Both the position numbers and the translations under genes were made by a program. This document shows positions 1 through 9,810 of a DNA stretch of 64,000 nucleotides, in pieces. Origin of the DNA: Chloroflexota bacterium (lineage in GTDB: Bacteria > Chloroflexota > Anaerolineae > Aggregatilineales > Phototrophicaceae); assembly GCA_026706395.1 (NCBI GenBank), contig JAPOYU010000064.1, forward strand, positions 13,275-77,274. The letters run 5' to 3'. Within the stretch, counting starts at the first letter, position 1; each line of letters starts with the position of its first letter. The notes under the pieces are model-generated. The model was not told the DNA's origin and ran no database searches. It worked only from the letters and a program-made list of their open reading frames with translations.

Positions 1-2228
1 CGGCCAGTTATCTGCGCCGTGTCTTTCAGCTAGACGGTGCAGTCCGCCGCGCCGAACTTCAAATCACCGCTTGCGGGCTCTATAACGCATTCATCAATGG
101 CGCGCCGGTCACAGATGAAGTCTTCTTACCGGGCTACACTTTGTATTCCAAGCGCTTGCAGGTTCAGTCTTTTGACGTCGCCAAGCTGCTGCGGCCCGGA
201 GCCAATGTATTCGGCGTCATTCTGGGCGACGGCTGGTGGCGCGGATCTCTTGGCGCGATGTCGGCCCGCAACGCCTACGGCGATGATCTCCGTTTGGCAG
301 CCCGCCTCCAGATAACCTGCGAAGACAAAAGTGAACATACGATAGCCACGGATGAAAACTGGCGGGCTACCCAAGACGGTCCTATCCGCAAGAGCGATTG
401 GAAAGATGGCGAGCTTTATGACGCGCGCCTTGAACTCGACGGTTGGCGCCAAGCGGAATACGATGTCGCCAGTTGGCACGAAGCCCGCCCCGCCCAATAC
501 GACGGCATGCTCGTGCCCGGTGAGGGCGAAGCCATCCGCGAGATGGAGCGCATTCGTCCCGAGATCCTCAAGACTCCCGATGGATCCACCGTGCTCGACT
601 TTCAACAGAATCTTTTCGGCTATGTCGAATTCCAGCTCAATGCGAACGCCGGCCATGAAGTCTTACTCACACACGGCGAAGTCCTGGACGAAAACGGCAA
701 TTTCACCCGGAAAAACTTCCAATTCAAAATCCTCGGTCGCAGCATTATGGCGCCGCTTCTGCAAGAAATTTGCTATATCGCCAAGGAAGGCGCGCAGACC
801 TACAAGCCAACCTTCACCGCGCAGGGTTTCCGTTTCGTCAAGCTGGACAACTGGCCTGAGCCGGTCTTGCCAGAGAACTTCATCGCCATTGCTGTCTATT
901 CTGATATGGAAGACATAGGACAGTTTGAATCTTCCCATGCCGGGATCAATAAACTTGTCGAAAATACGAAGTGGAGCTTGAAAGGCAATTTCCTCGATAT
1001 TCCCACTGACTGCCCTACTCGCGAACGCGCCGGCTGGACCGGTGATATCGCGTCTTTTTGCGAAGCCGGCAGTTATCTGATGAACATTGACAAGTTCCTG
1101 ACCAAGTGGATGAAAGATGTCGCCTTACAGCAGCACGAAGACGGCCGCATCGCGAATATCGTACCCGGTGGCGGCACGCCGAAGATACTTGATGGCAGCG
1201 CCGGCTGGGCAGACGCCGCCATTATCGTCCCGTACACCCTATACCGAATGTACGGAAACAGGCAGACTCTGGACGACCAGTATGAAAGCATGACCCGCTT
1301 TATCAGCTTCATGGAACGTCGTGCCAGGCAAACGCACTGGAGCAATCGCTGGCGTCGGAATCCTCATAGAGACTTCGTCATCGACACCGGCTATCACTGG
1401 GGCGAATGGCTTGAGCCAGGCCACCATCCCATGCAAGACATGATCAAGAACATGCTGTTCCCCGATGCGGAGGTGGCGACCGCCTACTTCGGCTACTCCG
1501 CCGCTCTGATGGCGGAGATTGCCCTGGCGCTAAACAAGACTGCCGATGCCGAGCGCTTTCAGGCCCTGGCCGATAACGTTAAATCGGCGTACCGACGCGC
1601 CTTCACCGAGGATGGATTGGTCAAATCACAGCGTCAATGCCGTTATGTTCGCCCCGTTGCCCTTGGGCTTCTGCCTGAGGTGGACAGTCAACGCAATGTT
1701 GTGCGGCTAAACGACATGGTAATCTCTAATGATTATCGAATCGGTACCGGCTTCCTCAGTACACCGTTCATCCTCAACGTCTTATGCGACCACGGCTTCG
1801 TCGATACGGCATACCAAATGGCGGAGAACGAAAAGAGCCCAAGCTGGCTCTACCAGGTCAGCAAAGGCGCCACAACGATCTGGGAGAAATGGGACGGCAT
1901 CGACGCCGAAGGCGTACCAAGCTTCTCCTTCAATCATTATGCTTTTGGCGCGGTGGCTGCCTGGTTCTTTTCCTATGTCGCCGGCATCAAGCCCTTGGAG
2001 CTGGGCTTCCAGCGGATCCGCATCAAGCCCTATCCGGGCGGTAGCTTAACTCACGCCGATTGCGCTTACCGCAGCGCCGCCGGTCCAATCCGCAGTGCCT
2101 GGCAGCGCCACGGTGGGGGCTTCCATTTAACGGTTGATGTGCCGACGGCGACCGAAGTTCATCTGCCTGACGGTTCGAAACACAACTTGCAAAGCGGAAA
2201 GCAGACCTATACCTGCCGCCTGCCCTAA
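1..2228 (+). CDS. Alpha-L-rhamnosidase, GH78 family (5' truncated by window)
   Basis: This enzyme would remove terminal alpha-L-rhamnose from plant or microbial glycans and glycosides. The reading frame is open from nucleotide 3 and already encodes the N-terminal sugar-binding-like domain (GLYNAFINGAPV, DEVFLPGYTLYSKR), so the true start lies upstream of the window. A TTG at 141 is not the start. The catalytic (alpha/alpha)6 barrel carries the GH78 signature DCPTRERAGWTGD near nt 1005-1045, which holds the family's general acid region, and a HWGEW motif near nt 1395. The C-terminal beta-sandwich (LGFQRIRIKPYPGG onward) is complete. No signal peptide can be judged because the 5' end is missing. 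About 90 bases separate it from the next gene's start. Confidence 0.93.
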   Translation, partial: ASYLRRVFQLDGAVRRAELQITACGLYNAFINGAPVTDEVFLPGYTLYSKRLQVQSFDVAKLLRPGANVFGVILGDGWWRGSLGAMSARNAYGDDLRLAARLQITCEDKSEHTIATDENWRATQDGPIRKSDWKDGELYDARLELDGWRQAEYDVASWHEARPAQYDGMLVPGEGEAIREMERIRPEILKTPDGSTVLDFQQNLFGYVEFQLNANAGHEVLLTHGEVLDENGNFTRKNFQFKILGRSIMAPLLQEICYIAKEGAQTYKPTFTAQGFRFVKLDNWPEPVLPENFIAIAVYSDMEDIGQFESSHAGINKLVENTKWSLKGNFLDIPTDCPTRERAGWTGDIASFCEAGSYLMNIDKFLTKWMKDVALQQHEDGRIANIVPGGGTPKILDGSAGWADAAIIVPYTLYRMYGNRQTLDDQYESMTRFISFMERRARQTHWSNRWRRNPHRDFVIDTGYHWGEWLEPGHHPMQDMIKNMLFPDAEVATAYFGYSAALMAEIALALNKTADAERFQALADNVKSAYRRAFTEDGLVKSQRQCRYVRPVALGLLPEVDSQRNVVRLNDMVISNDYRIGTGFLSTPFILNVLCDHGFVDTAYQMAENEKSPSWLYQVSKGATTIWEKWDGIDAEGVPSFSFNHYAFGAVAAWFFSYVAGIKPLELGFQRIRIKPYPGGSLTHADCAYRSAAGPIRSAWQRHGGGFHLTVDVPTATEVHLPDGSKHNLQSGKQTYTCRLP

Positions 2229-2315
2229 GCTCCCCGTGGCTTGCAACATGCACAGTCAAGCCAATCTGGTACAATTGCCGCGCCTGCCTACCTATGCTGT
2301 GCCGGACGCCGCGAT

Positions 2316-3788
2316 ATGAATGCCAAACTAGTCGCCGCGCTAACCCTGCTGACGCTGTTGAGCGCCTGCCGAACGCAACAGGCGACCACCGGAGGGAATC
2401 AACCCGCCGCCCCAGTCGTCGTCTACGTGACGCCGACCCCGATTCCGACCCTCGTTCCGACCGCCGTCCGCTACCAGCCTACTGACAGTCCCGACTCTCC
2501 CGAGGACGAGCGATCAAACATCACCGCCGCGAACTGTGAGGCGGCGCTTGCTGCGCACTATGCCGCGGCCAGCGACAGTTGCCTCGCCGGCCCAACCGGC
2601 TATTTCTGCAATGGCGGCCTACCGCCTAACGTTGATCCGGCCTCAGATGCGCTCAACGCCTCAGCCGCCCTGGCGGAAGCCGACCAGATTGAACGGCTCG
2701 GGAGCCCGCCCCTTTCGGCAGCGAAGGGCGGCGGTCTGATCTGGCTGCGCCTGGAAAAAAACATCCTGATGGATGCGCTGATCGTCGGGGACGTCAGCAT
2801 CAGCAACCGCGTTTCGGAGGCGACCGGGCTGGCGCGCTGGCGTTCTATCACCATCGAAAGCGGGCCGGCAGCCTCCGACTGCGCGGCTATGCCGTCTGTC
2901 GGCGCGCTTGTCGTGCAAGGGCTATACGGCCAGACCGCGAGCGTCTTTATCAATGGCGTCGCCGCAGAAATAAACGGAACGCTTATCGTGCTGACGCAAG
3001 CTGATACCACTAAATTCATCGTCATCGAAGGCGATGTCCTGCTGGTCGCCTACGGACAGTCTGTTTCACTGAAAGTCGGTGAACAACTGAACCTGCGTTA
3101 TGAGCCGGGCAACTGGAACAGACCGGCGCAATTGCCCGGAGGGCCGGGCTTGCTGGAATACGACTTGATCAAGCACATTCCTATTCGGCTCTTCGATCGT
3201 CCAGTGCCGATTCCCCAGCCGGGCTACGCGCAGACGCAAGGAGGCGTCAACATGCGCGTCGCGCCCGATATTAAGTCGCGGCTGCTCTTCCAGGTGCCCG
3301 CCGGCGAAACAATGGGCATTCTCGGCGTCAGCAGCGATGGCGAATGGCTGCACATCCGCTTCGGCAATGGCGATACCGGCTGGATGAGCGCCGAGCTGCT
3401 GGCGGGCCGTCACGGGCAGATCCACAGTATTTACGATATCACGCCGGAGCCGCCCCAGCGCTACGGTGACTATGCCCACCGCGCCAAGGTGGATGTGCCC
3501 CGCGGCGGCAACCTGCGCGCCGCCCCAGATACCGCCTTCCGCGTGAAACGCACTCTGCCCTTCGGCACGGTTGTGAAGCTGCTGGCCCGCAGCCCTTACA
3601 GCCCATGGGTCAAAATTGAGGTAGAGAACGATACCGGCTGGATGGCGCTATTTACTCTCGAGACCGAAGCGGTAATCAGTTCGCTGCCAATTGATTACGA
3701 TGTTCCCTTGCCGCCGCGGGCGACGCCAACACCCTCGTTCAGCTTTGGTGGAGGGCACGCCTACCCCGATCCCCAAGGCGGCTACTAA
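2316..3788 (+). CDS. Lipoprotein with two C-terminal SH3b domains
   Basis: Predicted surface lipoprotein of 490 residues. The start at 2316 is chosen because it places a signal peptide with lipobox LSAC (Cys18) at the N-terminus; an upstream in-frame ATG at 2241 would bury it. A Thr/Pro-rich spacer (VTPTPIPTLVPT) follows. The central part (about residues 60-300) has no family I recognise. The last third has two bacterial SH3 repeats, recognisable by VNMRVAPD...GDTGWMSAELL and GNLRAAPDT...NDTGWMALFTL. SH3b domains usually bind cell-wall or protein ligands, so a role at the cell envelope is inferred. Its stop overlaps the stop of the convergent membrane protein gene by four bases. Confidence 0.85.
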   Translation: MNAKLVAALTLLTLLSACRTQQATTGGNQPAAPVVVYVTPTPIPTLVPTAVRYQPTDSPDSPEDERSNITAANCEAALAAHYAAASDSCLAGPTGYFCNGGLPPNVDPASDALNASAALAEADQIERLGSPPLSAAKGGGLIWLRLEKNILMDALIVGDVSISNRVSEATGLARWRSITIESGPAASDCAAMPSVGALVVQGLYGQTASVFINGVAAEINGTLIVLTQADTTKFIVIEGDVLLVAYGQSVSLKVGEQLNLRYEPGNWNRPAQLPGGPGLLEYDLIKHIPIRLFDRPVPIPQPGYAQTQGGVNMRVAPDIKSRLLFQVPAGETMGILGVSSDGEWLHIRFGNGDTGWMSAELLAGRHGQIHSIYDITPEPPQRYGDYAHRAKVDVPRGGNLRAAPDTAFRVKRTLPFGTVVKLLARSPYSPWVKIEVENDTGWMALFTLETEAVISSLPIDYDVPLPPRATPTPSFSFGGGHAYPDPQGGY

Positions 3789-5812
3789 TCCGCTTCGACT
3801 CGTACTTCAGTCAGCGCGATGCTACCGCCCTTCGCTTGAAAACCTGCGTCAAAATCATCCGCTGCAATTTCATCGCGGCAACCCATTCCTTCGCAGTCGA
3901 ACAAGCCGATAGCGATTTCGTAGTCTCCAGCCAAGAAATCGGCGGGCAGTTGCAGCGTGAATCTATCGAGGATGTAGCCCGCCGGGCTCCACTGGCTGCT
4001 TGGGCGTCCGCCTGGCGCATCCTTGTAGACTTGGGCGACTCGTTCGCCGTCGCGCGACACAGTCAGCAGGCTCGAGTAGTCAACTGTCAACGCTTCGGGC
4101 GCATACCAATAGGCGCTCACAAACAGCGTATCGCCCGGTCGAAATACATTGCCGCTGATGTCATAGCCCAGCAACTGGACGCCGCCCTCCAATGTGACGC
4201 GGCGCTGGATCTGCGCCGGCAGCGCTGTCCCCGGCGGTGAGTGTATCCAGGCGATCCCTTCGCGAAAAGTAATGAAGAGACACAATAGCGCCAGTACGCC
4301 GCCAGTCGTCACACCCAAGACGGTCGTCCGACTTAGCGGCGAAACCATCCAATATGGTCGCGGTGTCAGCCGCGTCTTGCGCATACGCCAGGCGATGCCG
4401 CAGACGAATGCAATTGCCAGCGCCGATAGGACAGCCGATAACTCACTCGCGTTCCGTGGCGGAACATTCGCGTCCGCCCGCAGCGCCATATCCGGTGCCG
4501 TCGCTTGCCATTCTGGCACATACAGCAGCGGTATGGCAGTTACAATCGGCAGGGCGACGACCAGGGCGATCGCGCTAAGTTGAACACGCCTCTCCAGTTT
4601 CGTCAGCCAAATGCCGTTCATGCTCGTGACGATCGACAGGCAGACCGTCAGCAGGCCCATATAGAGCCCTGGATACTGCCAGTCGCTTCCAGGCGGACTA
4701 ATCGTCAGCGCGATCAGCACAAGCGCCGAAAGCGAAAAATACAGCGCGCCCAGGAATGCTTGAGGGTGACGCGTCCGATAACCTCGGACGTAAAGCATGA
4801 GCGCCGAGATCCCGCCAGCGAGCGCAAATAGCCATGACGCAAGGCTCAGGCTGTGCACTTCTCGCAATCCATTGATCGCGCCAGCGTCAGCAAGCGGCGG
4901 GGGCGAAAGCAGGGTCTCGAGGCGAACGGACTTTAGCCCGTCTACCGATTGTCCGGCGCCGTTGACAAGCTCCGAGTCCCTCCAGGCGCCAGCGCTGAAT
5001 TGGCTCCACCACACCGTTGTAGAGGCGAACGCGCCCAGGATTAGCATCAGCAGCGCCAGCACACCGGCGTGAGCCCGCATCTGGCTTGCTTCGCGGTTGA
5101 AGGCTTGCGTCAGCGTCTCGAATCCGACCCAGCCAAGCGCCATAAGGGTCAAGTGCAGCGACATGGTGACCTGCGTATTGAACATGGCGATTTGCAATAG
5201 AAAAGCGAGCAGAAAGTTGCGGCAGGTCGGCTTATCGCGCAGCGCGTCGACGCGCCACAGCAGAAGCGGGAATAAAGCCAAGGCCAGCATTACCGGATAT
5301 GCGCCGCGGGCATATGGCAGCGTATGCATCAGCGTCGGGCTGAATGCGTAGACCAGAGCCGCCAACAACGCCCCCAGAGGCCCGCTCCGGCGTCGGCAAA
5401 ACGCGTACATGCCGCCGCTGCTCGCCAGCAAGCAGAAAACGACCAGCGCGCGCAAGGCATCCAGCGCCCCAAGACCAAAGGCCAGATGGATTCCGCTGGT
5501 GAGGATAACCGTCAAGCTCCCATCGAACCCAGACTGTATCGAGTCGCCAGTGTAATTCAGTACATCCACCCAGCTCGACGAGAACAGCTCCACACCCTGC
5601 AGCATCTCCGCCCGCCAGATCTGCAGCGAAACTTGATTGCCATTGGGCAAGCCCGGGCTCAGCGCAAGCGGCAGGACCGCGAATAGCGTCAATAGCAGCG
5701 TGAGCAATAGCCCGGGGTCACTCGATCTGCGTAGCGCGCGGGCAGCGTCCATTTTCATTCTGCCAGTTTGAACCTCAAGCGGAGAGAGATAGCGCGGTCG
5801 CGAACGAGACAT
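3785..5812 (-). CDS. Polytopic membrane protein, GT-C glycosyltransferase-like
   Basis: A 675-residue integral membrane protein with roughly a dozen hydrophobic segments spread over residues 30-500, then a soluble C-terminal beta-rich domain (about 540-670; QLLGYDISGNVFRPGDTL... onward). This layout resembles bacterial GT-C type membrane glycosyltransferases and the long uncharacterised membrane proteins of Chloroflexota, but no catalytic DxD pair is clear, so the activity is unproven. The C-terminal domain resembles that of the 799-residue membrane protein at 59911-62310. The start is uncertain: the ATG at 5812 lacks a good ribosome site and an alternative ATG lies at 5758. Confidence 0.7.
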   Translation of the reverse strand: MSRSRPRYLSPLEVQTGRMKMDAARALRRSSDPGLLLTLLLTLFAVLPLALSPGLPNGNQVSLQIWRAEMLQGVELFSSSWVDVLNYTGDSIQSGFDGSLTVILTSGIHLAFGLGALDALRALVVFCLLASSGGMYAFCRRRSGPLGALLAALVYAFSPTLMHTLPYARGAYPVMLALALFPLLLWRVDALRDKPTCRNFLLAFLLQIAMFNTQVTMSLHLTLMALGWVGFETLTQAFNREASQMRAHAGVLALLMLILGAFASTTVWWSQFSAGAWRDSELVNGAGQSVDGLKSVRLETLLSPPPLADAGAINGLREVHSLSLASWLFALAGGISALMLYVRGYRTRHPQAFLGALYFSLSALVLIALTISPPGSDWQYPGLYMGLLTVCLSIVTSMNGIWLTKLERRVQLSAIALVVALPIVTAIPLLYVPEWQATAPDMALRADANVPPRNASELSAVLSALAIAFVCGIAWRMRKTRLTPRPYWMVSPLSRTTVLGVTTGGVLALLCLFITFREGIAWIHSPPGTALPAQIQRRVTLEGGVQLLGYDISGNVFRPGDTLFVSAYWYAPEALTVDYSSLLTVSRDGERVAQVYKDAPGGRPSSQWSPAGYILDRFTLQLPADFLAGDYEIAIGLFDCEGMGCRDEIAADDFDAGFQAKGGSIALTEVRVEAD

Positions 5813-5958
5813 GTTCAGGCAAGCGCCGACGCGTCAGTATACACCGCTCCAATACCCCATTCAATTTGATATCGCTCCGGAGGCGGCGCAAATTATGTGC
5901 CAGACGAGCGAATTCGATGTATCTTTGTAGCTGAACCGCCGGGGTGAAAGAACGATCG

Positions 5959-7998
5959 ATGACGAATACACGCGCACAAGATGAAGCTACATATAAACGG
6001 CGAATCAACGCCTGGGCCATGTACGACTGGGCGAACTCCGCTTTCGCCACCACCATTCTCGCCAGCCTTCTGCCCATCTATTACAGCACGGTGGCCGGCA
6101 GCACACTGCCCAGCGAAGCCACCGCCACCGCCTACTGGTCGCTGACCATCAGCTTCTCGCTATTTGTGCTGGCGATCTTGTCGCCCATCCTCGGCACGAT
6201 TTCCGATGTCATGCGGAGCAAGAAGCGCTTCTTGGCTGTTTTCGTCGGCGCCGGCGTTATCGGGACCGGATTGCTGGTCTTCATCAGCACCGGTGACTGG
6301 CTGCTGGCATCGCTTTTCTTCGTCTTGGGACGGATCGGCTTCGGCGGATCTATCATCTTCTACGATGCGCTGCTGCCCCATGTTGCCCGCAAAGAGGATC
6401 GAGATTGGGTTTCAACCCGCGGTTATGCTCTCGGCTATCTGGGCGGGGGCATCTTGCTGGCGATCAACGTCGCCATGTTCTTTTTCATACCGGACAGCGT
6501 CTTCGAAAACGCCGGGATTCGCCTCTCCTTCCTGAGCGTCGCTGTATGGTGGCTCCTGTTTTCACTACCCATCTTGCGCCAAGTGCCCGAACCACCTTCA
6601 GTGACCGCCGTGCTCCAGCGCGGCGAAACCGTGCTCGGCGTCAGCATCAGACGCCTCCGCCAGACCTTTCGCAACATTCAGCGCTACCGTGAATTATTCA
6701 AATACCTCATCGCTTTCCTCGTCTACAACGATGCCATCGGCACGATAATCGCGGTGGCGGCAATCTATGGCGCCGAGCTTGGATTTGGGCTGACCGAGCT
6801 GGTGCTCGCGATTTTGCTGGTGCAGTTCGCCGGCATTCCATTCAGCATCATCTTTGGCCGATTGCCCGCCCACAATGACAGCCGCGCGCCTTTCTATCTG
6901 GCCTTCATCTTGATCAACGCCATCGCCTTGCCAATCTTCGGCATCGCGCTCGTCAATGCCCTGCCCGCTTCGGTGACGGGCGCCGCGCCAATGCCCCACG
7001 TCACGCAGAGGGAGCATGTCGGTGAGGGAATCTATCCGCTGACCAGCGCCGCCTTCAGTGGGACGGGACAGTGGCAAGATCTGCTTGTTCCCGGCGACGA
7101 CCTTATTGGCGATGACTTCCTGGGCCGTCTGACAGCTCTGCTCACCGGCACTCCCGAAGATCTTCACTATGTATTGAGCAGCGATGCCTCAGCCACACAG
7201 ACATTCGCTTTCAACGGGGGGAACCTCGAATTGACCTATCGTCTCGCGCCGGACGGCGGCGTCATCGGCTTCAGGCTGGACGGCGAAACACTGACCAGCG
7301 GCGACCGCGCCGAACCGTTCACGATCAATACCTTCGGCGAGTCCCTTCGCTACGGTGAGACCGCCACGATTGAGATCAGCGCGGCCGGCATGCGCCAATT
7401 GGAAATCGTGAATCTCTCTGACGCCTCCGATGCGCCGGGGAAGGCCATCGCCATATCGCAAATCGAAGTCTTGCCAGCCTCGCGTCAAAGCAGCTTGCCG
7501 ACGATCATGCTTATCATTGTCGCCTTCGAGCTCGCGGCGCTATTGCTCGCCTGGCTGCTGCGTTCTCGCTTCGTCAGCCTCTCCAATTGGCTTGATACCC
7601 GGCGCAGCATATTGCTTTCGCTCGTGGTCTATTGCATCGTCGCCTGCTGGGGTTATATCCTGGACGCCACGCTCGAATTTTGGATGCTCGCTCTGATGGT
7701 AGCGATGGTTCAAGGCGGCAGCCAGGCGCTTAGCCGCAGCCTGTACGCCAGCCTTTGCCCGACGACGAAGAGCGGCGAGTTCTTCGGCTTCTACAGCATC
7801 ATGGAGAAATTCGCCTCGATTATCGGTCCGCTCATCTTCGCCTTCGCCGGAATCGTCCTTGGCAGCAGCCGCCCCGCCATTCTCAGCTTGATCCTGCTTT
7901 TCTTCCTCGGCGGTTATCTGCTCAGCCGCGTGAACATCAGCGAGGGTCAGCGCATCGCCCGGGAAGAAGACGCCGAGCACGGCATCGTCAGCGACTAA
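5959..7998 (+). CDS. MFS transporter, UMF1/Atg22 family, with extracytoplasmic insertion
   Basis: The N-terminus (INAWAMYDWANSAFATTI) is the hallmark of the UMF1 (unknown major facilitator 1) family related to yeast Atg22, a vacuolar amino-acid effluxer. The substrate here is unknown. About twelve membrane segments are visible, but between residues about 334 and 511 lies a soluble beta-rich insertion of about 175 residues, absent from ordinary family members. The C-terminal half resumes with the conserved GGSQALSRSLYASLCP segment. The ATG at 5959 is preferred because GGGGTGAAAG lies about eight bases upstream; a GTG at 5944 is in frame. It is divergent from the GT-C-like gene and followed 73 bases later by a peroxiredoxin. 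Confidence 0.88.
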   Translation: MTNTRAQDEATYKRRINAWAMYDWANSAFATTILASLLPIYYSTVAGSTLPSEATATAYWSLTISFSLFVLAILSPILGTISDVMRSKKRFLAVFVGAGVIGTGLLVFISTGDWLLASLFFVLGRIGFGGSIIFYDALLPHVARKEDRDWVSTRGYALGYLGGGILLAINVAMFFFIPDSVFENAGIRLSFLSVAVWWLLFSLPILRQVPEPPSVTAVLQRGETVLGVSIRRLRQTFRNIQRYRELFKYLIAFLVYNDAIGTIIAVAAIYGAELGFGLTELVLAILLVQFAGIPFSIIFGRLPAHNDSRAPFYLAFILINAIALPIFGIALVNALPASVTGAAPMPHVTQREHVGEGIYPLTSAAFSGTGQWQDLLVPGDDLIGDDFLGRLTALLTGTPEDLHYVLSSDASATQTFAFNGGNLELTYRLAPDGGVIGFRLDGETLTSGDRAEPFTINTFGESLRYGETATIEISAAGMRQLEIVNLSDASDAPGKAIAISQIEVLPASRQSSLPTIMLIIVAFELAALLLAWLLRSRFVSLSNWLDTRRSILLSLVVYCIVACWGYILDATLEFWMLALMVAMVQGGSQALSRSLYASLCPTTKSGEFFGFYSIMEKFASIIGPLIFAFAGIVLGSSRPAILSLILLFFLGGYLLSRVNISEGQRIAREEDAEHGIVSD

Positions 7999-8071
7999 CA
8001 AAGTATCTGCTCCAGGTGATGAGAGTGCTACAATGATAATAGAGGCTGATCAAAGTTAGGAGCGGAACGCA

Positions 8072-8545
8072 ATGCCAGAGATCGGGCGGGCAGCGCCGGA
8101 CTTTGAATTGCTGAATCAGGATGGGCAGACCGTGCGCCTCAGCGACTTTCGGGGGGTACGCGTGGTTATCTTCGCTTTCCCCAAAGCCAATACCATGGGC
8201 TGCAACAACCAGGCCTGTTCCTTCCGCGATGTCTTCCCGCAGATCACATCGCACAATGCCGTCATCCTCGGCGTCAGCTCCGACAGCGTCGAAGAACTCG
8301 CCCGCTGGAAAAAGCTAAAGCAACTGCAATACGACCTTCTCTCCGACCCGGATCACAAGATGCTCGATGCCTGGGACGCCTGGGGCTTCCGACTGTTGAT
8401 CGTCAAGCTGCCGATATCCGCCACCCGTTCGTACTGGGTCATTGACGAGCATGGCATCCTGGTCGAGCAGCAAATCGGCGTAGGCCCGCAAGAGAGCGTG
8501 GACAAAGCGCTGGCGGCCGTGGAACGTCTGGCCGAATCGGCCTAG
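8072..8545 (+). CDS. Peroxiredoxin, PrxQ/Bcp type
   Basis: Thiol peroxidase of 157 residues that would reduce hydrogen peroxide and organic hydroperoxides in the cytoplasm. The active site is FPKANTMGCNNQAC: the peroxidatic Cys44 sits in the P-x3-T-x2-C motif and a second Cys49, five residues later, is the PrxQ-type resolving cysteine. Conserved Arg and Trp positions downstream (SDPDHKMLDAWDAWG) fit the AhpC/TSA fold. The length is normal for PrxQ. The start is supported by an AGGAG site ten bases upstream. It probably has its own promoter in the short gap after the transporter gene. Confidence 0.93.
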   Translation: MPEIGRAAPDFELLNQDGQTVRLSDFRGVRVVIFAFPKANTMGCNNQACSFRDVFPQITSHNAVILGVSSDSVEELARWKKLKQLQYDLLSDPDHKMLDAWDAWGFRLLIVKLPISATRSYWVIDEHGILVEQQIGVGPQESVDKALAAVERLAESA

Positions 8546-8641
8546 CCCGGTGTTTATTCTTCGCGAATCACTCTATCGCCCGGTAGGTTTGGGCGAGTAC
8601 TATTGCGCTCAGCAAATACCAAGTGTATAGCGGACGGCAAG

Positions 8642-9673
8642 ATGAAACTCATTCTGATCGGATTTGGCGTCGTCGGGCAAGGCTTCGCCGAGATTCTTCA
8701 AAGCAAGGCGGCGCGGTTGCGGGCGGAATTTGCCTTTGCGCCTTCTATTGTCGGCGTCGTGACGGCGACCAAAGGATCGCTCTTTCTGCCAAGCGGGCTA
8801 GACATCGGAGCGCTTCTGACGGCGGCGCAATCGGGAAGCTTCGGCGCCTATCCGGAAGGGGCTGGCTTGCGCCGCGATATGACCGCCAGCGACATGATTG
8901 AGGCGGGCTCTGCAGACATTCTCGTCGAGCTAAGCCCCACCAACTTGGAAGACGCTCAGCCCGCGCTCGCTTACTGTCATCAAGCGCTCGACGCCGGTCT
9001 GCATCTCGTGCTCGCAAACAAAGGCCCGGTCGCCTTAGACCTTGCAAACCTGCGCGGCAAAGCAGAAAAGAATCGACTCCAACTGCGCTACGAAGCGGCG
9101 GTCATGGCGGGCACACCGGTCATGCAACTGGCGGAAGAGGCGCTGGCCGGCTGCGCGATCACGGCCGCGCGCGGCATCCTAAACGGAACGACCAATTTCA
9201 TCCTTACCCGGATGGAAGCCGGTATGTCCTACACAGAGGCGCTGGCGCAGGCCCAGGCGCTGGGCTACGCCGAGACCGATCCAACCGGAGACGTCGAAGG
9301 CTGGGACGCCGCCGGCAAGGTATTGATCCTGGCGAATGCGCTCTTCGGGGGGCGTCTTAAGATGTCCAACCTGGACGTGAGTGGCATCACGCAAATCAGC
9401 CTCAGCGATATCAGCGAGGCCAAAGCCGCCGGCCAGCGCTACAAGCTCATCGCAGAGGCGACGCCCGACGGCGGCTCGGTTAGGGCGACTCGCCTTCCGC
9501 TAAGCGACCCCCTGGCGAGCGTCGGCGGATCAACCAATGCCATAACCCTCGAGACCGATCTGATGGGCGCCATCACGCTGATAGGCGCTGGCGCTGGCAA
9601 GTTGGAAACCGGCAGCGCGATCCTTTCGGACCTGCTGGCGATCCAGCGGACGACTGGCTCGAACCAGGGATGA
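8642..9673 (+). CDS. hom: Homoserine dehydrogenase (short form, no ACT domain)
   Basis: NAD(P)-dependent reduction of aspartate semialdehyde to homoserine, the branch point to threonine and methionine. The 343-residue protein opens with a Rossmann motif (GFGVVGQGFA), contains the family signature ARGILNGTTNFILTRM and the catalytic region DPTGDVEGWDAAGKVLILAN. It ends without the C-terminal ACT domain found in longer forms, so threonine feedback through ACT is not expected. The ATG at 8642 is chosen because it starts directly at the Rossmann strand; a TTG at 8603 would add 13 unlikely residues. No other threonine-pathway gene is adjacent. Confidence 0.92.
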   Translation: MKLILIGFGVVGQGFAEILQSKAARLRAEFAFAPSIVGVVTATKGSLFLPSGLDIGALLTAAQSGSFGAYPEGAGLRRDMTASDMIEAGSADILVELSPTNLEDAQPALAYCHQALDAGLHLVLANKGPVALDLANLRGKAEKNRLQLRYEAAVMAGTPVMQLAEEALAGCAITAARGILNGTTNFILTRMEAGMSYTEALAQAQALGYAETDPTGDVEGWDAAGKVLILANALFGGRLKMSNLDVSGITQISLSDISEAKAAGQRYKLIAEATPDGGSVRATRLPLSDPLASVGGSTNAITLETDLMGAITLIGAGAGKLETGSAILSDLLAIQRTTGSNQG

Positions 9674-9728
9674 CCGGAAACCTTAATGTAACTTATGCGT
9701 AAACTTGTATATCAGAGTCAACGCGGCT

Positions 9729-9757
9729 TTGATAATCACTTTGCAAAATGCTATACT
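9729..9757 (+). promoter_or_regulatory. Sigma70-type promoter upstream of the pspA-like gene
   Basis: TTGATA (9729-9734), a 17-base spacer and TATACT (9752-9757) make a near-consensus housekeeping promoter, placing the transcript start about 45 bases before the PspA/IM30 start codon. No sigma54-type GG-N10-GC element, the usual control of proteobacterial pspA, was noticed. Confidence 0.65.
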
Positions 9758-9810
9758 GGCTACAATCTGCTGCTGGGTGAGGTCAAGCGCTTAAAGGGGT
9801 AAATCCGCAT

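Noticed and set aside
8072..8545. Peroxiredoxin as a selenoprotein, given selA nearby
   Set aside because: Both active-site positions are ordinary Cys codons and there is no in-frame TGA.
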